Positions 53,439 through 64,000 of a stretch of 64,000 nt of DNA are shown piece after piece. Location of the stretch: contig NC_072800.1 of assembly GCF_028583425.1 (NCBI RefSeq), positions 92,225,001-92,289,000 of the forward strand, written 5' to 3'. The position numbers and the translations under genes were made by a program. Position 1 is the stretch's first letter, and every line of letters starts with the position of its first letter. Origin of the DNA: Eublepharis macularius (Eukaryota > Chordata > Lepidosauria > Squamata > Eublepharidae). Under the pieces are notes generated by a model that was not told the DNA's origin, searched no databases, and saw only the letters and a program-made list of their open reading frames with translations.

Positions 53439-53642
53439 GGCCGTTTCCACATGGTCTATAAATAGCGCGAGTCTCACGGAAGGCTGCCGGCTTTCTCGCG
53501 CGATTTTTAACACCATCCGACTACAAAACGCCATAAATCACTGTTTGTGGCGTTTTGTAAACAGATGGTGTCAAAAATCGTGCGAGGAAGCCGGCAGCCT
53601 TCCGTGAGTCTCGCGCTACTTATAGGCAGTGTGGAAACGGCC
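53439..53642. mobile_element. MITE family B, 204 bp
   Basis: GGCCGTTTCCACATGG ... AGTGTGGAAACGGCC. The arms (AGCGCGAGTCTCACGGAAGG and its complement) pair over about 80 bp. 3-bp duplication TAA (53436-53438 / 53643-53645). The fold-back retroposon is inserted at its left border. Confidence 0.82.
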
Positions 53643-53662
53643 TAAGAGTCTCTCTACACAAG

Positions 53663-53877
53663 CAAAATAGAAAAGAGTCCAGTAGCACCTTTAAGACTAA
53701 TCCACTTTACTGTAGCATAAGCTTTCGAGAACCACAGTTCTCTTCGTCAGATGCATCTGACGAAGAGAGCTGTGGTTCTCGAAAGTTTATGCTACGGTAA
53801 AGTGGGTTAGTCTTAAAGGTGCTACTGGACTCTTTTCTATTTTGCTACTGCAGACTAACATGGCTAACCCCTCTGGA
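53663..53877 (+). mobile_element. Fold-back retroposon, 215 bp
   Basis: CAAAATAGAAAAGAGTCCAG ... GCTAACCCCTCTGGA. Perfect 12-bp duplication TCTCTACACAAG (53651-53662 / 53878-53889). The duplicated target is itself part of a family I MITE end. Confidence 0.92.
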
Positions 53878-53929
53878 TCTCTACACAAGACATCTTAACA
53901 TGGGGACGCTCAAGTGACTTACTTTCTGT

Positions 53930-54290
53930 GCGTCTCTACAGACGAGACGTCTTACTCGAGGATGCTTGAGTGAAGAGAGACACAATGTTCGCCGGGAAAG
54001 GTAGGAGACAGAGCAGAAGCTTTGTCACTTTCAAAGAGCTAGGCGGGTTTGTTAATTTCCCCTTCCTCCTTCTTCTCCCTGAAGGCTTTGTTAATTTCAC
54101 TTCCTGGTTGGGGGGGGCAAAGAAGAAATAAACACACCCTCCAAGGAGTGATCTCCCTGCTCTTTGTAGGAAGGGTAAAGTGATGAAGCCTTCTGTTCTG
54201 TCTCCTACATTTCCCAGCTGACTTTGCGTCTCTCTTCACTCGAGCATCCTCGTGGAAGACGTCTCATCTACAGAGACTCTGAGCTAAGCG
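53930..54290. mobile_element. MITE family I, about 360 bp
   Basis: GCGTCTCTACAGACGAGACG ... ACGTCTCATCTACAGAGACT. The arms contain GAGGATGCTTGAGTGAAGAG and its complement and TTGTTAATTTCACTTCCTGG. Confidence 0.7.
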
Positions 54291-54603
54291 ACAAGTGACT
54301 TGTCGCTTAGCTCAGAGTCCCTGTAGATGAGACGTCTTGAATGGCAAGCGAAGTGATCAAGTGGAGCGCAAGTGATCAAGTGGAGCGCAAGTGAATGGGA
54401 AGTGAACAGGGAGGAATACACGTGAGTCCGTTCGCTTGCCATTCAAGTGTCATTCGTCACTTGTCGCTTGGCTCTCTGTGTGGTCTTATATTCAAGTGTA
54501 TTCTGTCTCCCTAGCAGTTCAGGGGTACCTACAATTGGAGAGCAAGTGGAAGATCATTCACTTGATCCTTCTCATATAAGATGTCTTATGCAGAGAGAGT
54601 CTA
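54291..54603. mobile_element. Compound MITE (family A core with family I ends)
   Basis: CGCTTAGCTCAGAGTCCCTG, GATGAGACGTCTTGAATGGC, CAAGTGGAGCGCAAGTGATC repeated, CCATTCAAGTGTCATTCGTC, and the end AGATGTCTTATGCAGAGAGAG. Elements overlap, so borders are approximate. Confidence 0.5.
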
Positions 54604-54702
54604 GGTCCTCGTGTTTATTGGGAACAACGTGAGGACTTCATATCAAATGCTGCATGCGAGTTTTGTTCCTCTGTGATGCACACCAGCTCTTTTCTGTTTG
54701 TG

Positions 54703-54932
54703 ATAGGATTGCCACCTCTGTGACAGGAAATTCCTGGAGCTTGGGAGGTGGAGCCTGGGGAGGGCGTGGTTTGGAGAGAGGAGGGACCACAGCTGGGATG
54801 TGATGCAGAAGAGTCCACCTGTTGCAGCTGCCATTTCTTTCGGGGGGGGGGGGGACTGATCTCTGTCACCTGGAGATCGGGTGTAATTACAGGAGATCTC
54901 CAGACCTCACCTGGAAGTTGGCAACCCTAATT
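54703..54932. mobile_element. MITE family F, complete copy
   Basis: TAGGATTGCCACCTCTGTGA ... AAGTTGGCAACCCTA. Arms with CCTGGAGCTTGGGAGGTGGA and GATCGGGTGTAATTACAGGA. Confidence 0.72.
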
Positions 54933-54934
54933 GT

Positions 54935-55865
54935 GACCACCACAGACAGGGAAGGGAAAAGCAGCGTTAGCCCCTCTTCTCTTGCTGCTTTTACATCTGT
55001 AAACTTCCCCATGGAGCTGCTATTGGCTTCGTTGTAAAACTTCTGTGTAGCCATGTAAGTAGCATTATTTTTACAGTGAAGCCAATAGCAGCTCCATGGG
55101 CTGGTTTGCAGACACGGGAGGGGGGGTACTAAAGTTGCTGTTCCCCGCCTGCTTTGCCCGTTCCAAACATGGCACTCCCAGAGATCCATCTAGACAGACA
55201 CAGAATAGTTTAATGTTCAAGGAACAGCTGGGATCACGAAGCTCTAAAAGCAATTCCAGATGAATTTTCTGGTCCTAACAAACTCGGCGCTTTCATTTAC
55301 AGACGAGAAGCAAAAAGAAATCTGGAAACTCGCACCAAGAAAAGGAAAGCTATCATTGAAAGAATGCCTCCCTGTCTAGGATGCATTAGACATTGTGGGG
55401 CAAAAGTCTCGGCAGATAGGAGTTATCCTCTGTTCTCTGGGGCTCTGGCACACAGCTAAAACAATAAAAACAAACTCTACTGTCCCGCAGGCCTGTTGCC
55501 ACCACTCTGATAATTTCAGATCTCCCTAAATAAACAAGATCAGGATGCAAGAGGAGATTAAAAAACCAGAGGGGAGAAAAACAGGAACTCATACAACAGG
55601 GTCTGAACTGTTTTTCCTCGTTTATCTAAGAACCAAGCTCTCTTTCTCTGTGTGTGTCTGTCTCTCTTCTTTGCTTGCAAGATAGAGGGGTTCATTGGCC
55701 CCCAGGTCACATTTTTCCCAAGAGCTCAAAAGGCATAAGCTCAGATTCTTTAGCAACGTCAGCTGGTTGCATTCTTGGTTGTTGTTTATTCTCAATGAAA
55801 GGAATAAAAAGATTATCAGTGGATGTAGCAAATGGTGAGGCTTGGGTTTAGGTCAACTGAGAGTC
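54935..55865. other. Unassigned; one perfect inverted repeat
   Basis: CCCATGGAGCTGCTATTGGCTTC (55008-55030) is perfectly complementary to 55078-55100, with a 47-bp loop. No other feature was recognised. Confidence 0.4.
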
Positions 55866-56043
55866 TCTACACGAGACGCGGGAGGGCGGGGTTTGTGGAG
55901 GGGAACGACCTCATCTGGGTATAATGCCACAGAGCCCACCTTCTAAGGCAGTCGTTTTCTCCATTGGGATTGATCTCTGTCACCTGGAGATCAGTGATAA
56001 TTCCAGGAGGTCTCCAGCCATCACCTGGAGGTTGGCAATCCTA
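55866..56043. mobile_element. MITE family F, left end replaced
   Basis: The right half CACCTGGAGATCAGTGATAA ... GGAGGTTGGCAATCCTA is typical. The left border begins with a family I-like end (GAGTCTCTACACGAGACGCG). Confidence 0.55.
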
Positions 56044-56061
56044 GGTGGGGGGGAGGCGGTG

Positions 56062-56284
56062 CTAGGGTTGCCAGCTCTGGATTGGGCAACTCTTGGAGAT
56101 TTGGGGGGGTGGAGCCTGAGGAGGGAGGAGTTTGGAGAGGAGAGAGACCTCAGAGGGTTACACTAATGCCACTGAGTTTATCCTACAAAACAGCGGTTTC
56201 CACCATTGGAGCTGACCTCTGTAGTATGGAGCTCAGTTGTAATCCCATGAGATATCAGGAACCACCTGGAGGTTGGCAGCCCCA
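56062..56284. mobile_element. MITE family F, complete copy
   Basis: TAGGGTTGCCAGCTCTGGAT, TCTTGGAGATTTGGGGGGGT ... GGAGCTCAGTTGTAATCCCA ... GGTTGGCAGCCCCA. Confidence 0.75.
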
Positions 56285-56699
56285 GACAGCACCCATGGAG
56301 CTGCCTCCCTTTCCTCCTTTTGGTGGGCCTAGCCACGGTGGGCCTGAGCCTGGGCAGGCAGATTGCCTCTTTCCCCTTCCCTCCTGCGGCGGGCAAGGCA
56401 AGCTGGGGCCTGCTTCTTCCAGGGCCGTTGTTCCCTCCCAGCCTGCCCCCGATATTTTCTTTCCAAGGTGATGGAGATTTTGCATTTCGGGATGCTAAAA
56501 ATGAGCAGGGGCCAGAATGGGAAATCTCCAGGTTTGTGCCTTGCTCCCTCTAGTGGCCATCCACTTAAGGACAAGAAATGAAGGGAAAGGGGTCAGGATA
56601 ACCCGCCACCCCAGGTTTAACTAGTTGATTGGTTCTCCCTAACCAGTCTGGCTCAAAATGCTTCCTTGTTACAGCTCGGCTCTGACCTGGCTATTTTTA

Positions 56700-56855
56700 T
56701 CCTGTCCTACCTCTAGTGAGCTTGGGGTAACATGTGGGGGGGGGGGGTGCGGTTTGGGGAGGGGAGGGGATGGGAGGGACCTCAGCGGGGTATAACGGCA
56801 CAGTGTCTACCCTCCAGCAGCTATTTTCTCCAGGGGGAACTAATCTCTATAATCC
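56700..56855. mobile_element. MITE family F fragment
   Basis: GGAGGGGATGGGAGGGACCT, CAGCGGGGTATAACGGCACA, CTCCAGGGGGAACTAATCTC. The end is missing; a short family C piece (GCTTTTTTCTAGCAAGAAAA) follows at 56871. Confidence 0.55.
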
Positions 56856-57004
56856 AAGCGGCTTTTTTCTAGCAAGAAAAGCCACAGGTGGCTGAAGCTG
56901 ACGCTGACTCCAGTAGTCCTTTCCTCGAAAGAATGTTTGTCCATTAAATTTCAGAGTCCCTCATCTGGAATACTCTCCAAGTCATCTTCCTAGAGCTACC
57001 AGTC

Positions 57005-57115
57005 GCGGTAGCAATTCAGCAACCTTTATTGGTATTACATCCATGTTAAGAGCTACCAGTCAATTCATTGGTGCAGCCATCCACACACAGCATGGCTTAA
57101 CCATGTTTTGAGGCT
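57005..57115 (-). other. MYL3: Candidate MYL3 3'UTR exon with polyadenylation signal
   Basis: About 190 bases after the last coding exon, the minus strand has a pyrimidine-rich stretch and CTCGAG (possible acceptor, exon start 57115). It then has about 85 bases of unique sequence and AATAAA (complement of 57025-57030), which would give cleavage near 57000-57012. The boundaries are inferred: the acceptor is weak and no transcript was available. Confidence 0.4.
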
Positions 57116-57128
57116 CTCGAGAGAAGTA

Positions 57129-57274
57129 GTGATTCCGCACATGTTGGATAATGCACTTCCAATCCTCTTTATAGATCATTTGGAATGGATTTTTTCCTGT
57201 ACAGAACAAAAAATCCACCTCAAACGATTGATAAAGTGCATTGAAAGTACATTATCCAACGTGTGCGGAATCAC
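57129..57274. mobile_element. Short inverted-repeat MITE in the last (3'UTR) intron of MYL3
   Basis: A 146-bp inverted repeat with termini GTGATTCCGCAC and GTGCGGAATCAC. Subterminal arms (TTGGATAATGCAC / GTACATTATCCAA) pair over most of the length. It lies between the terminal coding exon (ends 57309) and the candidate 3'UTR exon. No clean target duplication is visible. It looks like a non-autonomous DNA transposon, probably hAT-like; the superfamily is uncertain. Confidence 0.7.
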
Positions 57275-57315
57275 TCAAGAATAGTAGAATGACGATTTAT
57301 CAGCCTACCTGTCGT

Positions 57316-63021
<5,706 letters not shown>

Positions 63022-63109
63022 CTGGGGGTGAGAGAAGACCATCCAGATAAATGCTTATATATATATGATCTCTTCAATGTACACCCGTAATTCTCAAACT
63101 GTTTCTAGT

Positions 63110-63185
63110 GCAACAGCAAGATCCCAATCCAGGAGCACCTTAATGACCAACAAGATTTCCAGGGTACGAGTGTTCAATAATCAAG
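63110..63185. mobile_element. Family G fold-back fragment in MYL3 upstream intron
   Basis: ACAGCAAGATCCCAATCCAG, GAGCACCTTAATGACCAACA, AGATTTCCAGGGTACGAG. Confidence 0.5.
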
Positions 63186-63193
63186 CTACCTTT

Positions 63194-63460
63194 GGCTGCT
63201 TCTGCAAGTCCTTATAGGGACAGTCTACTCATGGGACATTGGCAGCATCTCCATTTCCAAAAGGGTTGCAGGTTGTTTGGCTTCCGTTTTTTCAGCACCC
63301 TTTCCGGGACCATGGAAAGTGCGTTCCCAGAAAACGCGGTGAAAAAACAGAAGCCAAACAGCCTGCAACCATTTTGAAAACGGAGACGTCTGGAGTCAAG
63401 GGGAAAAGCCGCTAGTATTCGGTGAGTGGGCCGTCCCTTTAAGGACCTGTGGAAATGGCC
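63194..63460. mobile_element. MITE family B, 267 bp, in MYL3 upstream intron
   Basis: GGCTGCTTCTGCAAGTCCTT ... AAGGACCTGTGGAAATGGCC. The arms TTCCAAAAGGGTTGCAGG / CCTGCAACCATTTTGAAAA pair well. Flanks TTT / ATT. Confidence 0.75.
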
Positions 63461-64000
63461 ATTGTCAGATACCAAACTAAGTTGATGGATTTCCACTAGT
63501 GGAACTCAGTTCTAAGCTTATTCTAGATGTTTAGAAGGTGCATGTGAGAGGCTATCAAGAGGGGTAAGTCCCAGGTTTCCCCCTGCTTCCTGCTGGGAGG
63601 GTACAGGGACTTGGGAACCCTAACAGCAACCCAGCGGGTTTCATGAGAAGGCCCAAATGTTTCTCAGGACTTCTTCCCACAAGACATCCAGGCCTGATGG
63701 GATGCTGTAGTTGCCATGGCAATCACAGCACCTCAGTCTGTCCAGGGGCGTTTACTCCTCAGGAGATTACATCCCAAATCGCTGCACAGGGAACAAATCT
63801 GTGTCTTTGGCTCAGATGTTGAGACTGTAGTCCTTGCAGCATATGTCTCTGTGATTCGCGTACCGGTAAGTCATGAACCACAGTTCGAGAACCACTGGTG
63901 TATATCATAGTTTAGAGAGTAACATAAGCAAAATGGGGAGAAAGACTGATCTCTGTCCCAACGCGTTTACCACCGAAAATGTTGACAACGGGACAACTTG
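63461..64000. other. MYL3 upstream intron, unassigned to window end
   Basis: No MYL3 5' exon could be identified. A family H-like end lies near 63595-63622 (GTACAGGGACTTGGGAACCC). The rest is unassigned. Confidence 0.4.

Noticed and set aside
63735..63765. MYL3 exon 2 candidate near CAGACTGAGGTGCTG (minus)
   Set aside because: In the required phase it has a stop codon before the donor and no similarity to the expected 28-nt exon.

Overview
The window is nuclear DNA from an amniote, most likely a squamate reptile (lizard, possibly a gecko; the family-level guess is weak). The evidence is the repeat mix: CR1 and L2-clade LINEs, Bov-B (RTE) LINE 3' ends, SINEs whose body is 5S rRNA-like, tRNA-headed SINEs, a Penelope-like fragment, and many short inverted-repeat DNA elements. 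No bacterial-style gene organisation is present, and nearly all long open frames are chance frames in repeats.

Only one host gene is recognised. It lies on the minus strand at the right end (about 57.0-63.0 kb): the 3' part of the ventricular/slow-muscle essential myosin light chain, MYL3. Four coding exons of 150, 174, 78 and 29 coding nt join in phase and encode the last ~143 residues up to the stop codon. A short intron follows the stop, then a probable 3'UTR exon. The 5' coding exons were not found and probably lie beyond position 64000. The 57 kb downstream of MYL3 shows no recognisable gene.

Layout. 0-3.3 kb: CR1 with an L2 inserted into it. 3.4-6.0 kb: a MITE-broken SINE, then two long repeat-poor stretches that look like conserved non-coding DNA. 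6.1-13.2 kb: Penelope-like fragment, a 19-bp tandem array, a possible LTR, a local 84-bp duplication, a hAT-like element with perfect target duplications (10.48-10.91) and a hAT element with two nested insertions (12.28-13.16). 13.3-20.5 kb: MITEs, a 5S-SINE split by CR1, a CCTT-type microsatellite, a 41-bp tandem array grown inside a fold-back repeat, Bov-B. 21-35 kb: more hAT-like, Harbinger-like, Tc1/mariner-like and fold-back elements, a second L2, and a GC-rich hAT-like element that mimics a CpG island. 35.5-43.2 kb: several CR1 pieces, an unclassified LINE 3' end, Bov-B with nested CR1, a third L2. 43.2-57 kb: MITE clusters separated by unassigned sequence. 57-64 kb: MYL3, with SINEs and MITEs in its introns.

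The most interesting structure is a family of fold-back repeats (at least five copies) flanked by 10-13 bp direct duplications. Each copy is intact at the same end and truncated at the other. This is the mark of retroposition, although the body is a near-perfect hairpin. A second theme is a group of long-inverted-repeat MITEs that share termini and 3-bp duplications but have unrelated self-complementary interiors. All calls rest on reading the sequence; no database search was possible.
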